DNA of 33,600 bases from DUPQ01 sp022706885 (GTDB taxonomy: Bacteria > Bacillota > Clostridia > DUPQ01): NCBI GenBank assembly GCA_022706885.1, contig JAKJBR010000014.1, positions 1 through 33,600 of the forward strand. The letters are read 5' to 3'. Made by a program: the position numbers and the translations under genes. Positions 16,705 through 24,072 of the stretch are shown one piece after another. The notes below the pieces were generated by a model. That model saw only the letters and a list, made by a program, of their open reading frames with translations. It ran no database searches and was not told the origin of the DNA. Position 1 is the first letter of the stretch; each line of letters opens with the position of its first letter.

Positions 16705-17658
16705 TCAGTACTCGGCCGGTACAGTAGAAATACCGTCCGGGTACTGTATTTTTTGTTGATATTGAGGTTTTATTATGTCAACGGGTTCTTTCGGAACCTT
16801 GATTTGATCCAGGAAGTCTTTCAGAGGTTTGTAATAATGGTAGGAAAACTCCAGTTTTGAATAATCGAAATATGAGTATATCTGATTCCACATTCTCCAC
16901 ATGACAATAAGTCCGTAATTATAGTATGTGACGGTATCCGGTACGGAATCGGCAACGGGTTTTTGCAGTTCGGATATGCATATGATTGTCTTACCGTATT
17001 TCCTGCATAGTTCCAGTTCGTTTTCAATATTCTTAATCTCACTGTTCCTGTAATAGTTCATTACGGCCAATTTATCACATGCATCGGCAATCAGTTGTTC
17101 AAGAATGTGATAAAAATCATTGTCAAACCAATAGGGAACACACACTACTAATTCCAGATTTTGCTCTTTAGCATATTCATAGGAATCTTTCATGTTATCA
17201 AGAAATTTATCCATTATATTATTTTTGTCTTTCTTCCAATCGGATAAAAGATACGGTTCCACATCAAACACTATGCCTGTAAATTTTTCTCTTTCCGCAA
17301 CTTTTCTATTGTATTTAGATACAAGAGTAATCTTTTCCCTCATGCTTCTGTTTCTTCTTGCGGTTGCCCATGCGGGATTACCGGAAAGATAATAAGTGGA
17401 GATACCTTGTTCATTAAGCTTTTTTATATATTCTCTCGGATATGTACTGTTGAGCATCTCATCGGAGAAATATTGATATGAAGAATTAATATCACATACA
17501 TCAAGAACTTCAAGATAATCGGTTAACCCTTCGGAATATGTCTGTTCGGTACTCCAGGAAAAGAGTGATGTTTCATAAAAGAACTGCTTAGGTTTTATTG
17601 CTCGTACCGATGCAATAATAACGGATAATGTAAGGTATATTGCTAAAAACTGTTTCAT
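16705..17658 (-). CDS. Secreted protein with glycoside-hydrolase-like TIM barrel, function unknown
   Basis: The 317-residue protein begins with a clear export signal: MKQF followed by a hydrophobic stretch LAIYLTLSVIIAS and a likely AxA-type cleavage region before IKPKQ. The mature part is rich in Tyr and Trp. A beta-strand ending in GIVFDVEPYLL resembles the DxE-type catalytic strand of GH18-like and related barrels; further strands ELVVCVPYWFD, LAVMNYYRN and KTIICISE fit a TIM barrel. No family can be named. Start: ATG 17658 behind TGAGGAAT; the GTG at 17676 would add six residues containing that site. It faces the redox cassette and lies downstream of aspartokinase, with about 130 nt between them. 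Confidence 0.7.
   Translation of the reverse strand: MKQFLAIYLTLSVIIASVRAIKPKQFFYETSLFSWSTEQTYSEGLTDYLEVLDVCDINSSYQYFSDEMLNSTYPREYIKKLNEQGISTYYLSGNPAWATARRNRSMREKITLVSKYNRKVAEREKFTGIVFDVEPYLLSDWKKDKNNIMDKFLDNMKDSYEYAKEQNLELVVCVPYWFDNDFYHILEQLIADACDKLAVMNYYRNSEIKNIENELELCRKYGKTIICISELQKPVADSVPDTVTYYNYGLIVMWRMWNQIYSYFDYSKLEFSYHYYKPLKDFLDQIKVPKEPVDIIKPQYQQKIQYPDGISTVPAEY
16720..16754 (+). terminator. Possible terminator of the redox cassette, inside the opposing gene
   Basis: TACAGTA (16720-16726) and TACTGTA (16742-16748) pair perfectly, with an inner TACC/GGTA helix possible, followed by six T (16749-16754). It sits 67 nt after the flavoprotein stop, within the 3' end of the convergent minus-strand gene. 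Confidence 0.5.
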
Positions 17659-17785
17659 ATATTCCTCATAAAACACTATGCTGTATTAATAAATTATATA
17701 CTGAAAAACAATATAAGGAAACAGCGAACAAAGGGTAGTATTACCGTGGTCACAACTGTTCAAAGTGAGTTACCTTTATAATATA

Positions 17786-19150
17786 CTATGCCATTTCAAT
17801 AAAGAACTTATTGTACAGACTCCGTATTGCTCTTTCAAAATCCGCTTCGGCAATTCCGACAATAATACTTAATTTGGAGGATCCCTGATTGAGCATCTTT
17901 ATAACTATCCCGGCTTCATGTAAAGCTTCGGAACATTTATGAAGTGTTTCGGAGTCATCAAGACATTTTTCGCCTACTATCATTACCAAAGCCTGATTAT
18001 GAACTATAGAAACTTCCTCCGCACCCAGTTCCTTTTTAATACGACAGATAAGTTTATCCTCAATTTCTTTGTTTAAGTATTTTGAACGAAGTATTATGGA
18101 AATATCATCTATTCCCGATGGGGAGTGTTCAAACGGAATGCATTCTTCCTCCAGCATCTGTAATATTTTACGCACAAAACCTACTTCACGGTTCATAAGA
18201 TATTTTCTTACGGTAATGGTGGAAAATCCTTTATCACCGCTTATACCCGTAATACGATGTTTTCTGTTTCGGTTAACTTCCATATGTATCATGGTACCGG
18301 GAGCGGTAGGATTATTGGTATTTCTGACGTTAACATGAGTGAATTTGTAATAAACAGGAGTCAGAGCCTCTTCATGAAACACACTGAAACCGGCATATGA
18401 AAGTTCGCGCATCTCCTTGAAAGTCATATGGTCAATCGGGAGAGGGTCGGATACAATATTGGGGTTTACCGTGTAAATGTAATCAACATCGGTGAAGTTT
18501 TCATAAACATCACACTCCAGAGCAACCGCCAATATAGCACCGGTAACATCGGAACCGCCTCTGGGTAACGTGACCACATCGCCGTTAACCGAATAGCCGA
18601 AAAATCCCGGGAAAATAACTTTACCTTCGTAATTATGTAAAACCTTCAGATTCTGATAGGATGCCGGAAGCACCTGGGCGTTACCGAACTCGGCAGTAAA
18701 CAGCAGACCTGCTTCTTTGGGAGATACATAAGTTGCTTTTTCACCCTGCAGATTAAAATATTTCGCTACAAGCTTTGCGCAATTATCTTCTCCTGCGGCT
18801 TTAAGGTTATCCAGATATCTTGCTTTTATAGATTTATCTGAATTAAGTCTGTTTTTTAAGTCTTGTGTAATGGTATCTATAATGTCGTTATTCATACCGA
18901 GGTCGTAAGTAATATCGCGGTATCTTTGAATTATCCTGTTAAGTTGCTTAGTTACATCCTCATTCGCAAGGGCTTTTTCCGCCAAAGTTATAAGCATATC
19001 GGTTACTTTTTCATCGGAAGCATTTCTTTTGCCCGGAGCGGAAACAACCACAAACTTTCTTGCAGGTTCGGAAGTAACGATATTAAATACTTTTTTTACC
19101 TGTGTCGCATCTGAAAGGCTGGAACCGCCGAATTTAACTACTTTCAACAT
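17786..19150 (-). CDS. lysC: Aspartate kinase
   Basis: This 454-residue protein phosphorylates L-aspartate, the first step towards lysine, threonine and methionine. The N-terminal K6-F-G-G-S-S11 motif, VVVSAPGKR, the RGGSDVTGAILA block and FTDVDYIYTVNP identify the kinase domain. The C-terminal 150 residues hold two ACT-type regulatory segments (TITVRKYLMNREVGFVRKI and KMLNQGSSKLSIIVGI), so feedback inhibition is likely; which amino acid inhibits cannot be told. GGAGAC precedes the ATG at the usual distance. A strong promoter lies about 60 nt upstream and the leader is too short for a lysine riboswitch. The gene seems to be transcribed alone. The symbol is generic, because organisms like this often have several aspartokinases. 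Confidence 0.93.
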   Translation of the reverse strand: MLKVVKFGGSSLSDATQVKKVFNIVTSEPARKFVVVSAPGKRNASDEKVTDMLITLAEKALANEDVTKQLNRIIQRYRDITYDLGMNNDIIDTITQDLKNRLNSDKSIKARYLDNLKAAGEDNCAKLVAKYFNLQGEKATYVSPKEAGLLFTAEFGNAQVLPASYQNLKVLHNYEGKVIFPGFFGYSVNGDVVTLPRGGSDVTGAILAVALECDVYENFTDVDYIYTVNPNIVSDPLPIDHMTFKEMRELSYAGFSVFHEEALTPVYYKFTHVNVRNTNNPTAPGTMIHMEVNRNRKHRITGISGDKGFSTITVRKYLMNREVGFVRKILQMLEEECIPFEHSPSGIDDISIILRSKYLNKEIEDKLICRIKKELGAEEVSIVHNQALVMIVGEKCLDDSETLHKCSEALHEAGIVIKMLNQGSSKLSIIVGIAEADFERAIRSLYNKFFIEMA

Positions 19151-19209
19151 ATTTGTCTCCTTTATTGTCCCTGACCTTACTAAAATGAAGTAGTCAAGTC
19201 ATTCACTAG

Positions 19210-19238
19210 ATTTTAATTACAAACAGGTTAATTGTCAA
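19210..19238 (-). promoter_or_regulatory. Promoter of the aspartokinase gene
   Basis: On the minus strand a perfect -35 TTGACA (19233-19238) is followed after 17 nt by the -10 TAAAAT (19210-19215), giving a short leader of about 50 nt before the ATG at 19150. Confidence 0.8.
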
Positions 19239-19333
19239 GAAGCATTGAAAGCAGTGTCAATAACCTATGATAATTTCACCCCTCAAGTGTTTAATACTCT
19301 GTAAAATTTAAGAGTGTTTTGTTTAAATATAAA

Positions 19334-19360
19334 TTAAGAATAAAGAATGCCTATTCTTAA
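19334..19360. repeat. Perfect 9-bp inverted repeat at the E2-like gene promoter
   Basis: TTAAGAATA (19334-19342) and TATTCTTAA (19352-19360) are perfect reverse complements with a 9-nt spacer. There is no T-tract, so it is not a terminator. It covers the -35 region of the following promoter and is a candidate operator. Confidence 0.6.
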
Positions 19361-19382
19361 ATCATACCGATTATGATACAAT
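19354..19382 (+). promoter_or_regulatory. Candidate promoter of the E2-like/ABC/yhaM unit
   Basis: TTCTTA (19354-19359) and TACAAT (19377-19382) are 17 nt apart. Transcription would start near 19389, just before the GGGGGG ribosome binding site, giving a very short leader. The -35 overlaps the inverted repeat at 19334-19360. Confidence 0.5.
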
Positions 19383-19406
19383 AGCATGGACAATGGGGGG
19401 AAACAT

Positions 19407-20297
19407 ATGAAAAGAAAACTAGGCGACAGGTATGACGGATACAGATTGAGAAATGTGGATACATTTTTCCTGCTTATCCCGTACATTATGAAAACCAGAA
19501 ATGACAGTCAGATATTTTTTGAAGATGTGGCGGATGTGGAAGAATTGGATGCATTTGTAAGAAGGAATCAGGAAAATATTCCCGGCTTGAAACTGTATCA
19601 CATATTTATAGCAGCTCTTGTCAGGCTCATGGCAACAAGGCCGAGAGTAAACAGATTTGTGTGCGGAAACAGAATATATGCAAGGAAACACATATCGATA
19701 TCCATGTCTATAAAGAGAAACATGACGGATGACGGAGAAGAAACAAGTATTAAGCCCATGTTCGCTCCGGAATCAACACTTAAGGATGTAGTGGAAATAG
19801 TAAACAATGAAGTTAATATGAATAAAGAAAGCGGATCGGAAAATGATACCGATAAATTTGCCAAACTGGTAGGGCATATGCCGACCTTTATTATTAAAGC
19901 GGTAATCAATACTTTGATGTGGATGGACAGAATAGGTATAATGCCCAAAGCGGCTATTGATTTTTCACCGTTCCATTGCAGTGCATATTTAACAAATATG
20001 GGTTCTTTGGGTATTAAATCGGTTTATCATCATTTATATAACTTCGGAACGACATCGGTATTTCTTGCTATGGGAAAAAGAGAATATCAGTATCAGGCTT
20101 CCGACGAAGGTGAACTGATTAAGAAGAGAATAATAAGTCTGAAAATGGTTGTGGATGAGAGAATATGTGACGGATATTACTATGCATCGTCTATGAGGAT
20201 GTTTTCCAAGATACTGCAGAATCCAGAAGTTTTACTGACACCTCCGGAAGAAGTGTTAGTTGATGACGGAATAGAAGCTCCTAAAGTAAAAAAGTGA
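19407..20297 (+). CDS. Lipoyl-less 2-oxoacid dehydrogenase E2-like acyltransferase protein
   Basis: This 296-residue protein matches the catalytic (CAT-like) domain of 2-oxoacid dehydrogenase E2 acyltransferases but has no lipoyl or E1/E3-binding domain. Visible family blocks are RPRVNRFVCGNRIYAR, SPFHCSAYLTNMGSLG (about 190-205) and VDERICDGYYYA near residue 250. In active E2 enzymes and chloramphenicol acetyltransferase the last block contains the catalytic His (DHRxxDG or HHxxxDG); here it is DERICDG, with Glu in place of His. Such stand-alone proteins occur in Firmicutes and their function is not known to me. Start: ATG 19407 behind GGGGGGAAAC; an upstream ATG at 19386 would include that site. 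It is first in a unit with an ABC transporter and yhaM. Confidence 0.78.
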   Translation: MKRKLGDRYDGYRLRNVDTFFLLIPYIMKTRNDSQIFFEDVADVEELDAFVRRNQENIPGLKLYHIFIAALVRLMATRPRVNRFVCGNRIYARKHISISMSIKRNMTDDGEETSIKPMFAPESTLKDVVEIVNNEVNMNKESGSENDTDKFAKLVGHMPTFIIKAVINTLMWMDRIGIMPKAAIDFSPFHCSAYLTNMGSLGIKSVYHHLYNFGTTSVFLAMGKREYQYQASDEGELIKKRIISLKMVVDERICDGYYYASSMRMFSKILQNPEVLLTPPEEVLVDDGIEAPKVKK

Positions 20298-20302
20298 GGT
20301 TA

Positions 20303-21067
20303 ATGAGAAAAAGGTTTTTAAAAGCGGCAGCAATAATATTGTGGCTTTTGGTATGGCAGATTTTATCTGTGATAATAGGTAAAGATCTTCTTCTGCCTTC
20401 GCCGTATATTACCTTTGCCACACTTATAAGGTTATTATCCCAATCGGCTTTTTATAACCAGGTCCTTTATTCGCTGTTAAGAATAGTGGCAGGGTTTTTG
20501 ACCGCCGTTGTATCGGCATTTTTATTAGGAGTAATAGCCGGTTTAAACAAAAATGTGGAGATATTGCTTTCTCCCTTTATCACCGTAATACGGTCCACAC
20601 CGGTTATGAGTTTCATAATACTTGCAATAATATGGTTCAGTTACAATCTGGCACCGCTGGCGGTTAATATCATAATGTGCTTTCCGCCGATATATGATAA
20701 TGTTGTAAAAGGTATTAGGAGTACCGACAACAAACTTCTGGATATGGCAAAAGTTTACCAGGTAAGACCCGTAAAAGTTTTTACGGGGATATATCTGGCA
20801 TCGGTAAAACCTTTTCTTATGGCGGGAATGAATACCGCTTTGGGTCTGGCTTTTCGGGTTGCCGTTGCCGCAGAAGTGCTGGCCAATCCGCAATACGGTA
20901 TAGGAACAAAACTTTTACAGGCAAAGTATAATCTGGATACCGCGGAAGTCTTTGCCTGGACATTTGTTATATTACTGTTAAGTTTTCTGTTTGAACAGTT
21001 ATTTAAGAAAATTACGGAAGGCGGAAGAAAAAATGCTCCGGCTGAAAAATCTGACAAAATCATATGA
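20303..21067 (+). CDS. ABC transporter permease, SsuC/TauC/ThiX type
   Basis: This 254-residue inner membrane protein has about six hydrophobic segments: AAAIILWLLVWQILSVIIG at the N-terminus, then segments near LYSLLRIVAGFLTAVV, FIILAIIWFSY, LAPLAVNIIMCF and a C-terminal FAWTFVILLLSFLFEQLF. The cytoplasmic EAA-like loop GIRSTDNKLLDMAKVYQV contacts the ATPase. The overall pattern is that of nitrate/sulfonate/taurine or pyrimidine-precursor importers. No substrate-binding protein gene is next to it, so the ligand cannot be assigned. It begins 5 nt after the E2-like gene behind GAGG; a GTG at 20294 is possible. Its 3' end overlaps the ATPase gene by 35 nt. Confidence 0.85.
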   Translation: MRKRFLKAAAIILWLLVWQILSVIIGKDLLLPSPYITFATLIRLLSQSAFYNQVLYSLLRIVAGFLTAVVSAFLLGVIAGLNKNVEILLSPFITVIRSTPVMSFIILAIIWFSYNLAPLAVNIIMCFPPIYDNVVKGIRSTDNKLLDMAKVYQVRPVKVFTGIYLASVKPFLMAGMNTALGLAFRVAVAAEVLANPQYGIGTKLLQAKYNLDTAEVFAWTFVILLLSFLFEQLFKKITEGGRKNAPAEKSDKII

Positions 21068-21734
21068 TGATAAAGTAATTTTCCGGGATTTCAGTATGGA
21101 AATTGAAAAGAACAGGATTACCTGTCTTTTAGGTAAATCCGGTTGCGGAAAAACCACATTACTGAATGTCTTATCATCCATAACCGGAGAATTTACGGTG
21201 GAGCATTCCGATTTTGAAAAATTAAAGTATTCCTACATATTTCAGGAGCCCAGATTGCTGGATAATTACACCGTGTATAAAAACCTGCAGTTTGTATTGG
21301 ACAGCAAACATCTGTCCAAAGCCGAAATGGATGAGAGTATAATGTCCTGTCTAAAAATGGTGGAAATGGATAAATATTCCCATTATTATCCCAATCAGTT
21401 AAGCGGCGGTATGGCTCAAAGAGTCTCCATTGCAAGAGCCTTTGTAAAAGATTTCGATGTGCTGCTTATGGATGAACCTTTTAAGGGACTGGATCCCACT
21501 CAAAAAGAAGATATAATAGAAAGATTTTTGGAAATGTGGAGACAAAACAGAAAAACCGTCATATATGTAACACATAATCTGGAGGAAGCTTTGTGTTTGG
21601 CATATGATATACATGTGTTGGGAGACAGTCCGACAAGAATAATATATACAAGCAGGAATGCATATAAAATGAATGATTCCGAACGGGATATTGAAAGGAA
21701 CAGGCTATGGGAGATATTAAGGTCACAGATTTAG
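21033..21734 (+). CDS. ABC transporter ATP-binding protein
   Basis: This 233-residue ATPase powers the adjacent permease. Walker A is GKSGCGKTTL, the Q-loop is in FQEPRLLDN, the signature is LSGGMAQRVSIARAF, Walker B is VLLMDEPFKGLD and the switch His is in VTHNLEEAL; all are intact. It belongs to the SsuB/TauB-like group. Start: ATG 21033, preceded by GGAAGGCGG, inside the permease gene; an in-frame TTG at 20991 would add 14 residues with no family match. The 3' end overlaps yhaM by 28 nt, so the four genes of this unit are tightly packed. Confidence 0.9.
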   Translation: MLRLKNLTKSYDDKVIFRDFSMEIEKNRITCLLGKSGCGKTTLLNVLSSITGEFTVEHSDFEKLKYSYIFQEPRLLDNYTVYKNLQFVLDSKHLSKAEMDESIMSCLKMVEMDKYSHYYPNQLSGGMAQRVSIARAFVKDFDVLLMDEPFKGLDPTQKEDIIERFLEMWRQNRKTVIYVTHNLEEALCLAYDIHVLGDSPTRIIYTSRNAYKMNDSERDIERNRLWEILRSQI

Positions 21735-22666
21735 CAACCGGAATGGAAATAAAGAAGCAATTGTTCGTATTATGGAACAGCGAGCACAGGAAAGCATCCA
21801 ATAATAAGTACTATATGGACTTTATGTTCAAAGATCAAACAGGGGAGATAAACGGTAAGAAATGGGATGCCGATCCGAATGAAGGGTCACAATATGAGAC
21901 AGGAGTTCTGTATTATATTACCGGCAGAGTAACGGAGTTTCAGGGTAATTTACAACTGAATGTATCATATATAACCAAAGCGCCGGAAGAAATACAGAAA
22001 AGAATTGCGGATTTTGTACCGAGTGCACCGTTTCCGTCGGAAGATATGTACAAAAAAGCACTGACATATATCGAAAACATAAAGGATGAGCAACTGAGAA
22101 GATTATGTTATATGGTCTACAGGCAATACGAAGAACAACTGATGTACTATCCCGCAGCTAAGGTGTTACACCATTCGGTAAGAGGAGGATTTCTCTATCA
22201 TATTACAACCATGCTGGATGTGGCAAAAGCATTGTCAGCCGTGTATAAAGAGATTAATACGGATATTCTTTACACCGGCATTTTGTTGCATGACATAATG
22301 AAATTGCGGGAGATGGATTCAAATGAATTAGGTATTGTCACCGATTATTCCGTTGAAGGGCAGTTGATGGGGCATATTGAGATAGGTATATGCTATATCG
22401 GTGAAATGGCTAAGAAAGCCGGCTTATCGGAGAATAAAGAGTTGTTGATAAAGCATATGATATTAAGCCATCACAACATACCGGAACACGGAAGTACAAA
22501 AATGCCTATGTTCCTGGAAGCGGAATTGCTTCATCATATCGATCTGATGGATGCAAGAGTTTTTGATTTCAATAATGCATATGAAACACTGGAAAAAGGT
22601 GCAATAAGCGAAAGAATTGTTTATTCACTGGAAAGAAGAGTTATAAGGCCGGATTTTGATAAATAA
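21707..22666 (+). CDS. yhaM: 3'-5' exoribonuclease YhaM
   Basis: The 319-residue protein has an N-terminal OB-fold nucleic-acid-binding domain (about 1-95, with DQTGEINGKKWDA and YYITGRVTEFQGNLQLNV) and a metal-dependent HD phosphohydrolase domain. H156 or H165 in the VLHHSVRGGFLYHI block, H195-D196 in LLHDIMKL and LSHH near residue 260 provide the metal ligands. This is the layout and length of YhaM, an exonuclease that trims RNA 3' ends in Firmicutes. Start: ATG 21707, overlapping the ABC ATPase gene by 28 nt with GAAAGGAAC before it. The overlap suggests co-translation, although a link in function with the transporter is not evident. A bidirectional terminator follows immediately. Confidence 0.93.
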   Translation: MGDIKVTDLATGMEIKKQLFVLWNSEHRKASNNKYYMDFMFKDQTGEINGKKWDADPNEGSQYETGVLYYITGRVTEFQGNLQLNVSYITKAPEEIQKRIADFVPSAPFPSEDMYKKALTYIENIKDEQLRRLCYMVYRQYEEQLMYYPAAKVLHHSVRGGFLYHITTMLDVAKALSAVYKEINTDILYTGILLHDIMKLREMDSNELGIVTDYSVEGQLMGHIEIGICYIGEMAKKAGLSENKELLIKHMILSHHNIPEHGSTKMPMFLEAELLHHIDLMDARVFDFNNAYETLEKGAISERIVYSLERRVIRPDFDK

Positions 22667-22667
22667 A

Positions 22668-22692
22668 AAAAGAAGGCATAAATCCTTCTTTT
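22668..22692. terminator. Bidirectional terminator between yhaM and tRNA-Lys
   Basis: AAAAGAAGG (22668-22676) and CCTTCTTTT (22684-22692) pair perfectly with a 7-nt loop and provide a T-tract on both strands. It begins right after the yhaM stop and directly touches the tRNA-Lys 3' end. Confidence 0.85.
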
Positions 22693-22767
22693 GGTGCGCC
22701 ATCGGGGGATCGAACCCCGGACACCCTGATTAAGAGTCAGGTGCTCTACCATCTGAGCTAATGGCAC
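22692..22767 (-). tRNA. tRNA-Lys (anticodon CUU)
   Basis: A 76-nt minus-strand cloverleaf. The acceptor stem GTGCCAT pairs with ATGGCGC (one G-U). The anticodon stem CCTGA/TCAGG encloses loop CTCTTAA with anticodon CTT, reading AAG. The T arm CGGGG-TTCGATC-CCCCG is typical. The CCA end is encoded at 22692-22694. It has its own promoter and terminator. Confidence 0.97.
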
Positions 22768-22780
22768 AGGCGCAACTAGT

Positions 22781-22809
22781 ATTTTAATTTCATATCAGTG
22801 TCGTGTCAA
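22781..22809 (-). promoter_or_regulatory. Promoter of tRNA-Lys
   Basis: On the minus strand -35 TTGACA (22804-22809) and -10 TAAAAT (22781-22786) are 17 nt apart, 13 nt upstream of the mature tRNA 5' end. Confidence 0.85.
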
Positions 22810-22857
22810 CCCTATTTTTCAGTTATTTAAGTAATGCCGATATCCGTTTTGCTCCTT

Positions 22858-22886
22858 TTGACAAGTAAAATTCATTGATATATCAT
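22858..22886 (+). promoter_or_regulatory. Promoter of the Y-family polymerase gene
   Basis: A perfect -35 TTGACA (22858-22863) and a -10 TATCAT (22881-22886) are separated by 17 nt. Transcription should start near 22893, at the edge of the palindrome at 22896-22909. Confidence 0.75.
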
Positions 22887-22895
22887 ATCTTTATA

Positions 22896-22909
22896 ACGGT
22901 ACATACCGT
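22896..22909. promoter_or_regulatory. Palindrome at the dinB start site, candidate operator
   Basis: ACGGTA-CA-TACCGT is a perfect 6+2+6 palindrome placed between the -10 box and the GGAG ribosome binding site. It does not match the Bacillus LexA box (CGAAC-N4-GTTCG type), but its position over the transcription start of a translesion polymerase gene suggests an SOS-type or other repressor site. Confidence 0.45.
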
Positions 22910-22920
22910 CGGAGTTTTCA

Positions 22921-24072
22921 ATGCGGGATATATTGCTGGTTGATATGAATGCCTTTTTCATAATGTGTGAGTCCAGAAGAGATAAAACTCTTCTGAATAA
23001 GCCTGCCGCTGTTGCAGGCGATCCCAAATACCGTTCCGGCATTATATTAGCCTCCAACTATGAAGCCAGAAAATACGGAATAAGAGTGACCATGACCATA
23101 AATGAGGCTCTTAAGTTGTATCCCGACCTGATACTGGTAAAACCCGATCATGCATATTACGAAAAATGTTCTTCGCAAGTATTTAAACTGCTGTATGAGT
23201 ACACACCGATAATAGAGATAAACAGCATAGATGAAGCGTGGATGGATGTCACAAACAGCAGAAAACTCTTCGGAACCCCTTCGGATATAGCAACTTCGGT
23301 ACAGAAGAGACTGAAGGAAGAAATGGGCTTATGGTGTTCGATAGGTATCAGCGAAAACAAGTTTCTTGCAAAAATGGCATCGGACATAAAGAAGCCTTTG
23401 GGTATAACCACATTGTATAAAAGTGAGATAAAAGATGTTTTATGGCCCATGCCTGTCAGAAATCTGTACGGAATAGGTAAAGTCACAGCGGAAAAGTTAA
23501 TTAACGAAGGAATAAACACAATAGGGGATTTGGCTGCATGTGATGTTGCTTATCTTGTTAAGAAATTCGGTAAATACGGCTTTTATCTGTATAACAGGTC
23601 CAACGGCATAGATGACGACCCGGTGTGTCCCGTGCAGGCGGAAAATCTTTCCTGCGGACGTATGGAAACGTTGGCACAGGATATTATCGATATAAAAGAA
23701 GCAAAAAAAGTTATGGCACTGCTTACCGACTCGGTAGCACGAACATTGAGAAGAAGAAAACTGGAAGGGAGCGTTGTCACCGTTCAGATTAAATACAATA
23801 CTTTTAAGATGATTAACCGTCAGATGCAGATTGAACAGAGCAATCTCACAAAGGATATATATAATGCGGCATGTAAGTTACTGGAAGATAACTGGGATGA
23901 GGATAAACCTGTGCGACTTTTAGGCGTATCGGTCGGTTCATTGAAGGGAAAAGATATGCAGATAAGTATGGATTTGCAGGGAAGAGAGAAAGAAGAGAAG
24001 TTGGAAGAAACTATCGACGAACTTAAAGATAAATTCGGGAAGGATCTTATAAAACGAGGAAATGTTTTATGA
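22921..24072 (+). CDS. Y-family DNA polymerase (DinB/UvrX-like)
   Basis: This 383-residue protein is a translesion DNA polymerase of the DinB/UmuC superfamily. The first catalytic Asp is D8 in VDMNAFF, with F12/F13 at the steric gate; the second carboxylate pair is D104-E105 in SIDEAWMD. The helix-hairpin-helix region follows (PVRNLYGIGKVTAEKL and TIGDLAACDVAYLVKKFG), then the little-finger domain. Near the C-terminus QISMDL resembles a beta-clamp-binding motif, and the chain ends in a KFGKDLIKRGNVL-type tail as in YqjW/UvrX proteins. GGAG lies 6 nt before the ATG. It has its own promoter, and its stop overlaps the next gene in ATGA. Confidence 0.93.
   Translation: MRDILLVDMNAFFIMCESRRDKTLLNKPAAVAGDPKYRSGIILASNYEARKYGIRVTMTINEALKLYPDLILVKPDHAYYEKCSSQVFKLLYEYTPIIEINSIDEAWMDVTNSRKLFGTPSDIATSVQKRLKEEMGLWCSIGISENKFLAKMASDIKKPLGITTLYKSEIKDVLWPMPVRNLYGIGKVTAEKLINEGINTIGDLAACDVAYLVKKFGKYGFYLYNRSNGIDDDPVCPVQAENLSCGRMETLAQDIIDIKEAKKVMALLTDSVARTLRRRKLEGSVVTVQIKYNTFKMINRQMQIEQSNLTKDIYNAACKLLEDNWDEDKPVRLLGVSVGSLKGKDMQISMDLQGREKEEKLEETIDELKDKFGKDLIKRGNVL

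Noticed and set aside
17740..17755. Short inverted repeat GGTA-GTAT-TACC after aspartokinase as terminator
   Set aside because: The stem is only 4 bp and there is no T-tract at the right distance on the minus strand.
19151..19385. Possible lysine riboswitch before aspartokinase
   Set aside because: A strong promoter at 19210-19238 leaves only about 50 nt of leader, far too short for the L-box, and no conserved L-box helices are visible.
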